Shown: positions 36,251 to 45,031 of the stretch, one piece after another
Layout: every line of letters starts with the position of its first letter
Numbering within the stretch: position 1 is the stretch's first letter
Made by a program: the position numbers and the translations under genes
Assembly: GCA_965200825.1 (NCBI GenBank)
Contig: OZ241385.1
Span: forward strand, 2,914,001-2,978,000
Length of the DNA stretch: 64,000 bases
From: Bin80 sp026709335
GTDB taxonomy: Bacteria; Bacteroidota; Rhodothermia; Rhodothermales; Bin80
Direction of reading: 5' to 3'
The notes under the pieces: generated by a model
The model's database searches: none
What the model was told of the DNA's origin: nothing
What the model saw: the letters and a program-made list of their open reading frames with translations, nothing else

Positions 36251-37034
36251 AACATTTTGTCAGGTTTCCCGTGGAAGAAAATAAGAATGTGAGATGCGTC
36301 GTCTGAATCGTAGCATATTGCAACTGTCAGCACATTCTGTATTCTACGGGTACACACATGAAATTTTTAGATTGCTTTTCATCAATCGATTGCCAGTGTA
36401 AGTTCATGTCCAGAGCTATTTTGAGGTTATGGAGCTAAACTTTATCGTAGCGACATCAAGTATTATTGCGACCCTTGTACTCGGATTGTGGCGTATAAGC
36501 GCTTCTCACAGTAAGCGTACGGATCAACTCCGGCGTGATATACGTGCGGATATGGAGAGGATGGAGGCGAATAGGCGTGCGGATACGGAGAGAATGGAGG
36601 CGAATAGGCGTGTGGATATGGAGAGAATGGAGGAGAGGATGGAGAAAATGGAGGAGAACAGACGTGCGGATATGGAGAGAATGGAGGCGAGGATGGAGAA
36701 AATGGAGGAGAATAGACGTGCGGATATGGAGAGAATGGAGGCGAGGATGGAGGAGTTTCGTCATGAAATGCTTGCTGTCCTGAAGGAACTGTCGGATGCT
36801 GTTGCAAAACTTGACAGTCGTGTTTCCTATGTTGAAGGCATACTCGATCGCAGATCTAGGCGTGAGGTTCCTCCTCTTGATCTACCTGCAAATCTGTAAT
36901 AAATCTCGGGCTGGATGAGAATAATCCCTGGTAATGGATGAGGGATATTTGATGCCTATTCGGGAGTTCGTTCAAGCCAGATTGTGACTGGTCCATCGTT
37001 TATCAGAGACACTTGCATGGATGCACCAAAATGG
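36244..37034 (+). repeat. Long direct repeat, copy 2
   Basis: Partner of 35280-36034. This copy ends in the intact dtd gene. The junction on its left, GAGTGCATGG followed by AACATTTTG, joins rdgB sequence to the upstream region of the coiled-coil gene through a shared TGCATGG. Confidence 0.9.
36429..36899 (+). CDS. Membrane-anchored repeat coiled-coil protein, copy 2
   Basis: 156 aa, exactly 11 residues longer than copy 1. The N-terminal anchor and the C-terminal 50 residues are the same. The middle has units of 11, 11, 18 and 18 residues (ADMERMEANRR, ADTERMEANRR, then the longer ones), against 11, 18 and 18 in copy 1. The extra 33-bp unit indicates gain or loss by slippage or recombination. 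The 964-bp spacing between the two starts equals the tandem duplication unit. Confidence 0.75.
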   Translation: MELNFIVATSSIIATLVLGLWRISASHSKRTDQLRRDIRADMERMEANRRADTERMEANRRVDMERMEERMEKMEENRRADMERMEARMEKMEENRRADMERMEARMEEFRHEMLAVLKELSDAVAKLDSRVSYVEGILDRRSRREVPPLDLPANL

Positions 37035-37408
37035 CCAGAGGATACAGCACGCCCCAGTTCACGTGTAAGCTTGTTCTTAAAGTACTCATACAGCGGCTCC
37101 GCCACTTCAGGACGCGCTGCGTCAGTAAATGATGGTCGATGCCCCTCCTTGGCGTTTCCGTAGAGAGTAAACTGAGAGACAAGAAGGATGTCAGCATCAA
37201 AATCGCAAACGGACACATTCATTTGACCGACATGATCCGGGAAAATGCGGAGGCGTGTACATTTTCGAGCCAACCAATCAGCTTCTGATTCACTATCCCG
37301 GGAGTGGATTCCCAAAAAAATCAAGAGACCCTGACCAATGGTAGCGACTGTGGAATTGTTGATGTTAACCGAGGCCTTCTGGACGCGCTGTATGAGGCAG
37401 ATCATCAA
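36956..37408 (-). CDS. dtd: D-aminoacyl-tRNA deacylase
   Basis: 150 aa, the normal size. Family motifs: IQRVQKASV at the start, SQFTLYGNAKEGHRPSF with the catalytic SQFTLYG, and the late NDGPVTI that forms the active-site edge with the cross-subunit Gly-Pro. It removes D-amino acids (and glycine) from tRNA. It follows rdgB by 2 bp on the same strand. Its 3' end is also present in the chimeric fragment upstream of 36250. Confidence 0.95.
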   Translation of the reverse strand: MMICLIQRVQKASVNINNSTVATIGQGLLIFLGIHSRDSESEADWLARKCTRLRIFPDHVGQMNVSVCDFDADILLVSQFTLYGNAKEGHRPSFTDAARPEVAEPLYEYFKNKLTRELGRAVSSGHFGASMQVSLINDGPVTIWLERTPE

Positions 37409-37410
37409 GA

Positions 37411-38010
37411 TTATGACTTGCTGATCAAACTGATCAGATCGCTTGCAGCTTGAGATCGGTGACTGATTTTATTCTTCATTTCTCTGGTTATTTGTGCAAG
37501 GCTGACATTGAATCCATCGGGGATAAAGATTGATTCATAGCCGAAACCTTGGGTAGACATGGAAGACATTGCAATGTGGCCATTGAGCTGTCCCTGGAAG
37601 TAATTGAGCCCCTGCGGGCGTGCAAGAGCCAATATAGTCACAAACCGAGCTGTGCGGTCTGATGTATCTTTGAGTAACTGAAGTATCAGATTACGGTTGG
37701 CCTCCGCATCAGTGAGCTGGCCTGCAAAGCGGGCTGAACGTACTCCGGGGTCCCCGCCGAGTGCATGGACACAGAGTCCGGTATCATCCCCAAGGGCCCA
37801 ATAGCCGGTATGATGATGAGCGCTTATTGCTTTCAGGGCTGCATTTTCCTTGAGAGAGGATGTGCCCTCATCCACCAAGGGAGCATTTGGGAAAAAGGAT
37901 AGATCAAGGATTTCAACCGATGCAGTAGCGAGAAGATATTTCAGTTCATCAGCCTTGTTTGTGTTTCGGGTGGCAAGTACCAGTTTTGGGAGTGAGCGAG
38001 TATGTGTCAT
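37411..38010 (-). CDS. rdgB: XTP/dITP diphosphatase, non-canonical purine NTPase
   Basis: 199 aa. N-terminal substrate loop KLVLATRNTNKADELKYLL, catalytic region GDDTGLCVHALGGDPGVRSARFAG, and GFGYESIFIPDG near the C-terminus, all standard for HAM1/RdgB. It clears XTP and dITP from the nucleotide pool. It is co-transcribed with dtd. A 207-bp piece of it (37562-37768) is duplicated in the chimeric fragment at 36045-36250. Confidence 0.96.
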   Translation of the reverse strand: MTHTRSLPKLVLATRNTNKADELKYLLATASVEILDLSFFPNAPLVDEGTSSLKENAALKAISAHHHTGYWALGDDTGLCVHALGGDPGVRSARFAGQLTDAEANRNLILQLLKDTSDRTARFVTILALARPQGLNYFQGQLNGHIAMSSMSTQGFGYESIFIPDGFNVSLAQITREMKNKISHRSQAASDLISLISKS

Positions 38011-38305
38011 TATGCACAGGGAATCATGCCAGAAAATACGGTGATGAATCCATTTGTTGACGTATTTTTCAATTGGACATTATGGTATATCGGCCATGAA
38101 ATGCTACAATATAAAAGTAAGTTCTCTCAAAATACGCTCCGATACATTGCTGTAAACTTTGTGGCCACCCTGATATGGGTTTACATGTGGCATTGCAGCA
38201 ATTAGATAGAGTTCAGGAAATATGAGCAGTGCATTTCGGTATTGTTTGGTGCAGGACTTGATGAATGAAATCTACTGTGAGGTAATTCTGACATTCCGGA
38301 GACAA

Positions 38306-41300
38306 ATGCCCTATCACTTGAGGCTCAGAGCCCTGCGCCTTATCACTCTTTGTGTTTCTCTTTTCGTGGCGAGTTGTGGTTCAGAGCCCGAACGGTCTTG
38401 GACTAATTTTGAGGGGTATCGGTTACGTCCACTCCTTACTGCTGCCGGTACAGGAAACGGGTTCACGGAACTCCCCAATACGATTGCATTCAGCAATCGT
38501 GTCAGCACCGCGGCTTTTGTAGATAACCGACACGTTGTCAATGGATCCGGAGTAGCCATCGGTGATGTAGATGGAGATAGCCTGTCAGATATTTTTTTGG
38601 CAGGAATGGAACATCACAGTACACTTCATCAAAATCTGGGAGCTTGGGCATTCAAGGATATTACGCTTCAGGCCAATTTAGGTCTTGTGAATCCGAGGGC
38701 AACGGGGGCAATGTTCTCGGATGTGGATGCAGACGGAGATCTGGATCTTTTTGTTACTTCCCTCGGAAGTGGGGTGCAATTATATCTCAACGATGGGGTA
38801 GGTAATTTTACGGATCACACTACTCAAGCAAATATCCCACAGTCCGGTGGCGCGACCTCAATGGCCTTGGCAGATATTGATGGAGACCAAGATCTGGATT
38901 TATATGTCGGATTTTATAAGGAGGCGACCGCCAAAGATATCTGGCCTCCTGAAGAAATTACTTTTGAGCGTGTGACGGAACAAGTTGCCGATTCGTTCGC
39001 CGTACGTAGCTATTGGGCCGAGGAATATGCATTAATTCGTCAAGGAAGTAAAGGAAGTAGTTGGATGCAGATTGAACTTGCCGAACCGGACCGGTTTTTT
39101 CTCAATGATGGATATGGATATTTCTCAGAGGGATCCTTCACAGATGGGCGATTTTTGGATGAAACGGGAATTCCACTCAAAGAGCCGCCTCGATATTGGA
39201 CGCTGTCCGTCCGTTTTCAGGATTACAATGGGGACGGGTATCCAGACCTCTATGTATGCAATGACTTTGAGAGCCCGGATGCCCTCTGGTTTGGTAGCGC
39301 AGACGGCACTTTTAGGGCTGCTTCTACATTGGCACTTCGGAAGACAAGTCAGTTCAGCATGTCGGTGGCAGCAGCAGATATTAATGCAGATGAGCATGTA
39401 GATCTATTTTTGGCAGATATGTTGAGTAGCAGTTACTCTGAGAGGAAGCGACAACAGCTTGCCCTTCCACCGGAGATGATGACCATGGGAGACATAGAAA
39501 CGCGACCTCAAGAGATGCAAAATATGCTTTTCCTGAATCGCCATGATACAACCTATGCCGAGGTGGCCCGCATGAGTGGAATCTCCGCGACCGGCTGGAC
39601 CTGGAGCAGTGTATTCACGGATATTGATCTGGACGGCTTACCAGATTTACTTCTGACGACCGGTCATGCCTACGATCCAATGGATGCAGATGCCCAGATT
39701 GCTGCTCGCTCCTCTCGCCATCCCTGGCGTGAAATATTATTGGATTTCCCAGATCTAAATTCGCCAAACAAGGCATTTCATAATCTGGGAAATGCACAAT
39801 TTGTACAGGTTGACAAGGGTTGGGGGGTAGGGGCACAGCCGGATATAGCGCATGGGATGGCGCTGGGAGATCTTGATGGAGATGGGGACCAGGATCTGGT
39901 AATTAATCGATTAAATGGTCCCGTGGGTGTATTTCGTAATGATGCAGATGCTGAACGAATCCTCGTTCGATTACAGGGACAGATTTCCAATTCACGTGGA
40001 ATCGGTGCTTTGGTACGTGTCGTCAGTGGCAGCTTACCCCCACAGAGCCAAGAGGTCATTGCCGGTGGCCAATATCTTTCCTCAAATGATGCAACGCTCA
40101 CCTTTGCGTATGCTCCAGGTGCAGAAATCGAAGTTCATTGGCCGGATGGGGGATTTAGCAGAATAGATCAGGTTATACCGAACAGTGAATATTGGATTCT
40201 TCAGCCGGAAACAAAACCCATGAGAGAGCTCGATGCGGCCGTTTCTCCACAAGAGACACTGTTTGAAACACTGAGCACAGAACTGCATCATGAAGAAACG
40301 GGCTATGCTGACTTTAATCGGCAGCCATTACTACCTTATAAGTTGAGTCAACGAGGGCCTGCGCTGGCCGCGGTAGATATAGATTCTGATGGAGATGAAG
40401 ATCTGATTTTGGGAGCTGGAAAAGGGATGCGTTTACAGCTTTCCATCAATGATGCAGGGCGATTTTTGTCCAGGGAATATTTGGGCGCCCCCTCGACTGG
40501 AGATCACGGAGGGATAGTCAGTTTGCCAGGAATAATACTGACCACGGCAGGAAACTACGAACATTCCCCGGAGGGATCCGGAGGTGCTTCACGTCTAATG
40601 CAGATATCTTTCAATGGCTCGGAGACGTCCTATAATTTTGGAAAAGAGAACCCTGGCCCATTGGCTCTTGGTGATTTCACAGGAGATGGCTCACTGGAAC
40701 TCTTTGTCGGGGGAAATTTCTTACCTGATCAATATCCGATGCCTGCGACGAGTGCGATCTATCGGATTGACGGAAGTATTCTTGTACGGGACGATGTACT
40801 CAGTGCGCCTTTCAAAAACATAGGGCTTGTATCTGGAGCAGCGGCAGCAGATCTGAACGGAGATGGGCTCATAGATCTCGCACTTGCAACCATCTGGGGG
40901 CCACTACAAGTATTCTATAACCATGGGGATGGGCAACTTGTTCAAATGACGCACAATTTGGGATTGGCTGACTATACAGGTTGGTGGAATGGAGTTGCAC
41001 CGGCAGATTTTGATGGAGATGGGAATCTGGACCTGATTGCAACGAACTGGGGGCAAAATCTTCCCTATAATCAGGATGTCCCACTTCAAGTCTATTACGG
41101 AGATTTCGGTAATAATAGCAGTATAGATCTTCTCGAAGTTCAGTGGACTCCGGAACTCAATGGATTGGGTATAGTGCGAGATTTTCAAACTCTTACACAT
41201 GCCTTGCCAATCCTGCGCCAGCATATTCAAACCTATCAAGACTTTTCGGAGCGCTCAGCGACTGATATCTTCAATCTCGCATTATCAGAAGCAGCGTATC

Positions 41301-41953
41301 ATGAAGTCACATATTGGCAGAGTACTGTATTCCTGAACAGAGAATCACATTATGAAGCAGTGCCACTTGATGCTGAAGCTCAGTGGTCACCTGCTTTTGC
41401 GCCAGTTCCGGGGGATTTTGATGGAGACGGGCGAATAGATGTATTTCTGAGCCAGAATTTCTTTGCGGTCGCTTCAGGCTTTCCGCGTTTGGACAGTGGT
41501 CGAGGACTTCTTTTGCTTTCAGATGAATTACACAACTTGGTACCACAGCGGGCATCGAAATCAGGAATTCAGATTTATGGTTCACAGCGCGCATCTGTGG
41601 CAGCAGATTTTAATTTAGATGGCCGCCTGGATTTGGCGGTCACCCAAAATGCTGGGCCTGTCGTCCACTTACACAACCAATCTGCGGAGATTGGTCTCCG
41701 CGTTGAATTGCGAACGAATACGGCCAATGAATTTGCAGTTGGGGCCAGCGTACGGCCAGAATTTTCAGATGGCACCCTCGGGGCTACATTTCCCGTAGTT
41801 GCTGGAAGTGGGTATTGGTCGCAGGGGAGTTTTTCACTTCTGTTGGCTCCACGTAATCAGATCCGGAAAGTGCATGTTCGTTGGCCTGGAGGAGCAGACA
41901 CAACAATCGTTTCTAAGCCTGGATCAAGGATACTAATGATTAGACAGCAATAG
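38306..41953 (+). CDS. FG-GAP/VCBS repeat lipoprotein with UnbV/ASPIC domains (CRTAC1-like)
   Basis: 1215 aa from the ATG at 38306, chosen because it gives a lipoprotein signal peptide with Cys near residue 24 (LCVSLFVASCGSEP). Many FG-GAP blades carry calcium-binding DxDxDG motifs: DVDGDSLSDIF, DADGDLDLF, DIDGDQDLDL, DLDGDGDQDL, DFDGDGNLDLI. ASPIC/UnbV-type parts lie near 600-660 (GIGALVRV...EVHWPDGG) and at the C-terminus (VRWPGGADTTI). A surface-exposed beta-propeller protein, probably with binding function. A longer frame from 38222 exists but adds no signal. The internal repeat suggests a duplicated two-half architecture. Confidence 0.9.
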   Translation: MPYHLRLRALRLITLCVSLFVASCGSEPERSWTNFEGYRLRPLLTAAGTGNGFTELPNTIAFSNRVSTAAFVDNRHVVNGSGVAIGDVDGDSLSDIFLAGMEHHSTLHQNLGAWAFKDITLQANLGLVNPRATGAMFSDVDADGDLDLFVTSLGSGVQLYLNDGVGNFTDHTTQANIPQSGGATSMALADIDGDQDLDLYVGFYKEATAKDIWPPEEITFERVTEQVADSFAVRSYWAEEYALIRQGSKGSSWMQIELAEPDRFFLNDGYGYFSEGSFTDGRFLDETGIPLKEPPRYWTLSVRFQDYNGDGYPDLYVCNDFESPDALWFGSADGTFRAASTLALRKTSQFSMSVAAADINADEHVDLFLADMLSSSYSERKRQQLALPPEMMTMGDIETRPQEMQNMLFLNRHDTTYAEVARMSGISATGWTWSSVFTDIDLDGLPDLLLTTGHAYDPMDADAQIAARSSRHPWREILLDFPDLNSPNKAFHNLGNAQFVQVDKGWGVGAQPDIAHGMALGDLDGDGDQDLVINRLNGPVGVFRNDADAERILVRLQGQISNSRGIGALVRVVSGSLPPQSQEVIAGGQYLSSNDATLTFAYAPGAEIEVHWPDGGFSRIDQVIPNSEYWILQPETKPMRELDAAVSPQETLFETLSTELHHEETGYADFNRQPLLPYKLSQRGPALAAVDIDSDGDEDLILGAGKGMRLQLSINDAGRFLSREYLGAPSTGDHGGIVSLPGIILTTAGNYEHSPEGSGGASRLMQISFNGSETSYNFGKENPGPLALGDFTGDGSLELFVGGNFLPDQYPMPATSAIYRIDGSILVRDDVLSAPFKNIGLVSGAAAADLNGDGLIDLALATIWGPLQVFYNHGDGQLVQMTHNLGLADYTGWWNGVAPADFDGDGNLDLIATNWGQNLPYNQDVPLQVYYGDFGNNSSIDLLEVQWTPELNGLGIVRDFQTLTHALPILRQHIQTYQDFSERSATDIFNLALSEAAYHEVTYWQSTVFLNRESHYEAVPLDAEAQWSPAFAPVPGDFDGDGRIDVFLSQNFFAVASGFPRLDSGRGLLLLSDELHNLVPQRASKSGIQIYGSQRASVAADFNLDGRLDLAVTQNAGPVVHLHNQSAEIGLRVELRTNTANEFAVGASVRPEFSDGTLGATFPVVAGSGYWSQGSFSLLLAPRNQIRKVHVRWPGGADTTIVSKPGSRILMIRQQ

Positions 41954-42222
41954 GCAACTGAGCTCATCTCCGAGTCTAAATAATTCTCTGTCCTCATCTA
42001 GTTCGATTGAATTCAGGGCTGATATGATTTTCTGTTCGGAATAAGCCGCTGAAAATAATCAGATTGAACAAGAGTTAGGTGTCAGTCTTTGTCCAGACAC
42101 ACAATAAGCATTCTCCGATAGCATAGCAAATGGATCGGTTCTGTGCAAGTGATTTCGTTCCTGATCAATATCAACTGACTGTTGAATCAATGAAATCCAA
42201 ATCACATGGACTTTCAAAAATA
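41954..42222. other. Intergenic, 269 bp, convergent 3' ends
   Basis: Between the stops of the FG-GAP gene and the third coiled-coil gene. No gene, and no strong hairpin terminator, is visible by eye. Confidence 0.4.
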
Positions 42223-42774
42223 CTATGCTGGATTTACAGAAATGTCGAGAGGAGGGGCTTCGCGCCTAGATCTTCGATCGAGTATGCCTTCAATGTAGGA
42301 AACACGGCTATCAAGTTTAGCTACAGCTTCCAACAGTTCTTTTAGAATGGTAAAGGTTTCACGGCGAAATTCGTCCATGTTCGCCTCTATTCTCTCCATA
42401 TCGGCCCGTCTGTTCGCCTCCATTTTCTCCATCCTCGCCTCCATTCTCTCCATATCCGCACGTCTGTTCTCCTCCATTGTCTCCATATCGGCTCGTCTGT
42501 TCGCCTCCATTGTCTCTGTCCTCGCCTCCATTCTCGCTTCCATTCTCTCCATATCGGCTCGTCTATTCGCCTCCATTGTCTCTGTCCTCGCCTCCATTCT
42601 CGCTTCCATTCTCTCCATATCGGCCCGTCTGTTCGCCTCCATCCTTTCCATATCTGCACGCACGTCACCCCGGAGTTGATCCGTACGTTTATTGTGAGAA
42701 GCGCTTATACGCCAAACTCCGAGCAAAATAGTCACAACAACGCTTGATGCAGTTATGATATAACCTGGTTCCAT
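42223..42774 (-). CDS. Membrane-anchored repeat coiled-coil protein, copy 3
   Basis: 183 aa, a diverged member of the family at 35.5 and 36.4 kb. Same plan: transmembrane helix (ITASSVVVTILLGVW), RISASHNKRTDQLRGDV, a repeat coiled coil, then LKELLEAVAKLDSRVSYIEGILDRRSRREAPPLD. The repeat units here are 11, 22, 22, 11 and 18 residues; the 22-residue unit adds EARMEARTETM to the 11-residue one. A 19-bp block upstream (42921-42939) is identical to the upstream block of the other two copies. Function unknown. Confidence 0.75.
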   Translation of the reverse strand: MEPGYIITASSVVVTILLGVWRISASHNKRTDQLRGDVRADMERMEANRRADMERMEARMEARTETMEANRRADMERMEARMEARTETMEANRRADMETMEENRRADMERMEARMEKMEANRRADMERIEANMDEFRRETFTILKELLEAVAKLDSRVSYIEGILDRRSRREAPPLDISVNPA

Positions 42775-42920
42775 AATATTAAAAGATAACTAATGGGTTG
42801 TGGTAGTCTTGCACTTCCAGCGGATTCAAGAAATTCACACCTCAAAATTCAATTCACGGCAGAGATAGATTATGAATTCAAATGAGCTATTCTACTCCTG
42901 TGCTAGGTTTCACGGGAGAG

Positions 42921-42939
42921 CCTGACAAAATGTTCCATG
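42921..42939 (-). promoter_or_regulatory. Conserved 19-bp block upstream of coiled-coil genes
   Basis: CATGGAACATTTTGTCAGG (read on the minus strand) is identical at 35282-35300 and 36246-36264. In copies 1 and 2 it starts 183 bp before the ATG and here 165 bp before it. Between the block and the gene the third copy is unrelated, so the block itself is under selection or marks a mobile-unit end. Confidence 0.6.
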
Positions 42940-43049
42940 TGCGCCAACCAGCATGATGCAAACGCAAAATGAAAATCAAAATACGAAACTGATAGAGTAT
43001 TTGAAGCGTACACTCCCCTTCATTCTCACCGAAAAAACAGGAATTCTTA

Positions 43050-43832
43050 ATGAATCCATTCCAGACACACGGTGCCTTCAGTTGGCAGGAATACTTAGCC
43101 TCTGACATATCCCCAGCACTAGACTACTATACCCAACTTCTCGGATTAACCATCAGCGAGATGCCAATGCCTGACGGCACATATACCATGCTTCACAGCA
43201 ACTCAAAACGAGTCGCCGGATTCATGGCCTGCCCTCCTGGAGTCCCGCCCTGCTGGACGTACTATGTTACCGTTCATGATATTTATAGACTTCTTGAAGA
43301 GAATGAGCTGAACCTGATTGTCCCCTTACAGGAGATTCCCATGATAGGTTCCTTTGCAGGATTTTTGGATCCATATGGAGCATATCTGGCAGTCATTCAA
43401 TATAATGAATCTAGTGAGTCTGACGAAGAGGCGATTGCGAGCAGTCAAGAAGCATTAACTACGCATGGTGCATTTTCATGGTTTGAACTTCATACCAGTG
43501 AGCCAAAGGCAGCGGCCGATTGGTATAGCAAGTTATTTGGCTGGTCCATCAGGAAGATAGAGACGCCTTCCGATTACTATATTTTCTCTGCGAACGGCAC
43601 CGAAATTGGTGGAATTATGGCTCTCACGGATCCCGAAATTTCCCCACACTGGAGTTGCATTGTAACGGTTGATGATGTAGATGCTGTACAGTCGAAAGCT
43701 ACTGAATTAGGAGGTGCCATTCTTGTACCCGCTTTTGATCTGCCTGAGGTTGGACGCTTGTTGTATACTCTTGACCCCATTGGTATACCGCTTGCATTTG
43801 GCACTTGGGCTCCACAAGTATCGGAAGGATAA
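43050..43832 (+). CDS. VOC family protein with two glyoxalase/bleomycin-resistance domains
   Basis: 260 aa. Two copies of the VOC fold: residues 5-120 (HGAFSWQEYLASDISPALDYYTQLLGLT) and 135-255 (HGAFSWFELHTSEPKAAADWYSKLFGW), each ending in a GxxxLxDPxG strand (GFLDPYGAYLAVIQ and YTLDPIGIPLAFG). Cytoplasmic; family members are metal-dependent lyases, dioxygenases or resistance proteins. The substrate cannot be inferred. Confidence 0.88.
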   Translation: MNPFQTHGAFSWQEYLASDISPALDYYTQLLGLTISEMPMPDGTYTMLHSNSKRVAGFMACPPGVPPCWTYYVTVHDIYRLLEENELNLIVPLQEIPMIGSFAGFLDPYGAYLAVIQYNESSESDEEAIASSQEALTTHGAFSWFELHTSEPKAAADWYSKLFGWSIRKIETPSDYYIFSANGTEIGGIMALTDPEISPHWSCIVTVDDVDAVQSKATELGGAILVPAFDLPEVGRLLYTLDPIGIPLAFGTWAPQVSEG

Positions 43833-43947
43833 CTGATTTCCCTCTACTATAGCCTAAATGGATTGTGTGATCGGTGCTCGAAAAGGGGTCATATATAGAT
43901 TGAGATCATATGCGCAGCTCAAGTAGCACAAACGTTATGCATGAGAT

Positions 43948-44361
43948 ATGTTTGGAATTTACCAAGATATTGTATTGGATGTTACACCAGCAAAAGCCTT
44001 TGTAATTTTTACCACTGAGACGGGGCTGAATAGCTGGTGGACAGATCAATGTAAAGCAGATTGCCAGATCGGGGGCACGTACGAATTCCATTTTAATCCA
44101 GATTATCACTGGTCAGCGGAGGTGCTCGAACTTGTCGAGCCTGAGCATATTACTTGGGTATTTACGGATGCGGACAGTGATTGGACGGATACTAGATTGA
44201 GTTTCAGGCTAATTCATTCCAACGATAAGTTAATACTGCGTATGGAGCATACAGGATGGAAGACCCGTAACCATCATTTTCGGCATACCAGCTACTGTTG
44301 GGCACAGTACCTCAGAAAGTTGAAGGAAACTCTGATTTCTACATCAGAGTTATTCTATTAA
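43948..44361 (+). CDS. SRPBCC/AHSA1-like domain protein
   Basis: 137 aa. START/AHSA1 pattern: VTPAKAFVIFTTETGLNSWWTD at the start, GGTYEFHFNPDY, VLELVEPEHITWVFTD, LSFRLIHSNDKLILRMEHTGW, and a final helix HTSYCWAQYLRKLKETL. Such proteins bind hydrophobic ligands or activate chaperones; often found next to VOC proteins, as here (115 bp apart). Confidence 0.85.
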   Translation: MFGIYQDIVLDVTPAKAFVIFTTETGLNSWWTDQCKADCQIGGTYEFHFNPDYHWSAEVLELVEPEHITWVFTDADSDWTDTRLSFRLIHSNDKLILRMEHTGWKTRNHHFRHTSYCWAQYLRKLKETLISTSELFY

Positions 44362-44499
44362 TTCGGTCCAGATAAAGGCTGACGAATTGTCATATTGGAT
44401 GCATAGGACCTGCTGTGGAGGTACTTGTATGGCTATCAAGAAAGTTCCGAGCAAAATAAACTCCACTGACTAATCCTTCGGATTTAAGCTTTATCCGTG

Positions 44500-44638
44500 G
44501 GGGTGATATAAAAGCAGGGTACCACCGAATAAGCCGTAGATTTTGCCTGCACTCAAGTCGCATAGTTCAATTGCGACGGCAAATGCAACACATGACGCTT
44601 GGCGCAAGGTTTACAAAGACCAGGCCAAGGTCTTTTTT
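44500..44638 (+). ncRNA. Candidate structured RNA with terminator, class unknown
   Basis: In order: a GCAGG...CCTGC outer stem over about 36 nt, a GTCGCA-TAGTTCAAT-TGCGAC hairpin, a short single-stranded A/C stretch, then AAAGACC-AGGCCAA-GGTCTTT with a run of T. Structured RNA plus intrinsic terminator and no reading frame looks like a small RNA or a riboswitch leader. I could not match it to tmRNA, 6S, SRP RNA, RNase P or a riboswitch that I know. Confidence 0.35.
44615..44638 (+). terminator. Rho-independent terminator
   Basis: AAAGACC (44615-44621) pairs with GGTCTTT (44629-44635) and the stem runs straight into TTTTTT. Confidence 0.75.
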
Positions 44639-44680
44639 ATGCATAAGGGCCCATATACCCCTAGCAACTCACCACGAAGT

Positions 44681-44712
44681 GAAAAAGTGTCAAAATAGGT
44701 AGACACTTTTTC
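44681..44712. terminator. Inverted repeat, possible two-way terminator
   Basis: GAAAAAGTGTC (44681-44691) and GACACTTTTTC (44702-44712) form an 11-bp stem with a 10-nt loop. A and T runs on the two arms fit a terminator usable in both directions. Confidence 0.5.
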
Positions 44713-44873
44713 CATTCGTCTCGCAATCCTTCTTTTCGTAGAGAAAGCGAGGCATTTACAAACATCCGCACATTAACGGGATGGGGTGCTTGGTTTGCAC
44801 CTTTAATGGCCTTTTCGGTGTGCCTGTGAGCGGGGTCGGACGAGAAATGTATGTGGGAGATACTAAATAAAGT

Positions 44874-44893
44874 TCCCTAAGTCCACTTAGGGA
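44874..44893. promoter_or_regulatory. Operator-like palindrome upstream of the first giant gene
   Basis: TCCCTAAGTCCACTTAGGGA, a perfect 9-bp inverted repeat with a CC centre, 52 bp before the ATG. Related sites of the same size and TCCCTAA-N6-TTAGGGA pattern lie upstream of the second giant gene. Downstream, GGGC-GGAG-GCCC (44925-44936) places a Shine-Dalgarno-like GGAGG in a small hairpin, shared by both genes. Confidence 0.6.
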
Positions 44894-45031
44894 TCCTTAT
44901 CTCACACCACACTCATAACTCGACGGGCGGAGGCCCATTTATTTCATGAAACACTTTACGAAACAACTGCTCGGAGTCAGCGGAGTACTCTTGCTGCTCG
45001 TGCTAGGCGCAAGTCCGGGCGCATTTGCACA
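44874..45031 (+). repeat. Outer inverted-repeat arm, left (leader plus signal peptide)
   Basis: 158 bp nearly identical, in reverse complement, to 61220-61377. It covers the palindrome, the leader and the first 29 codons of the giant genes. Only a few mismatches, in the palindrome end and near the signal cleavage site. Confidence 0.9.

Larger units (their letters stand above)
44362..44945. other. Intergenic, 584 bp, with RNA-like structures and promoter
   Basis: Holds a candidate structured RNA ending at a terminator (44500-44638), a second inverted repeat (44681-44712), a 20-bp palindrome (44874-44893) and the leader of the giant gene. No protein gene. Confidence 0.6.

Noticed and set aside
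35492..36807. Proline/serine-rich antisense frames across the coiled-coil genes
   Set aside because: They are the antisense of the ADMERMEARME repeats and mirror their period; the sense frames carry the membrane anchor and conserved ends.
38002..38205. 67-codon frame after the rdgB start
   Set aside because: It overlaps the rdgB 5' end on the other strand and has no recognisable features beyond a few hydrophobic residues.
44500..44640. tmRNA, 6S RNA or RNase P RNA
   Set aside because: No tRNA-like domain with CCA, no tag frame and none of the conserved helices of 6S or RNase P RNA were seen.
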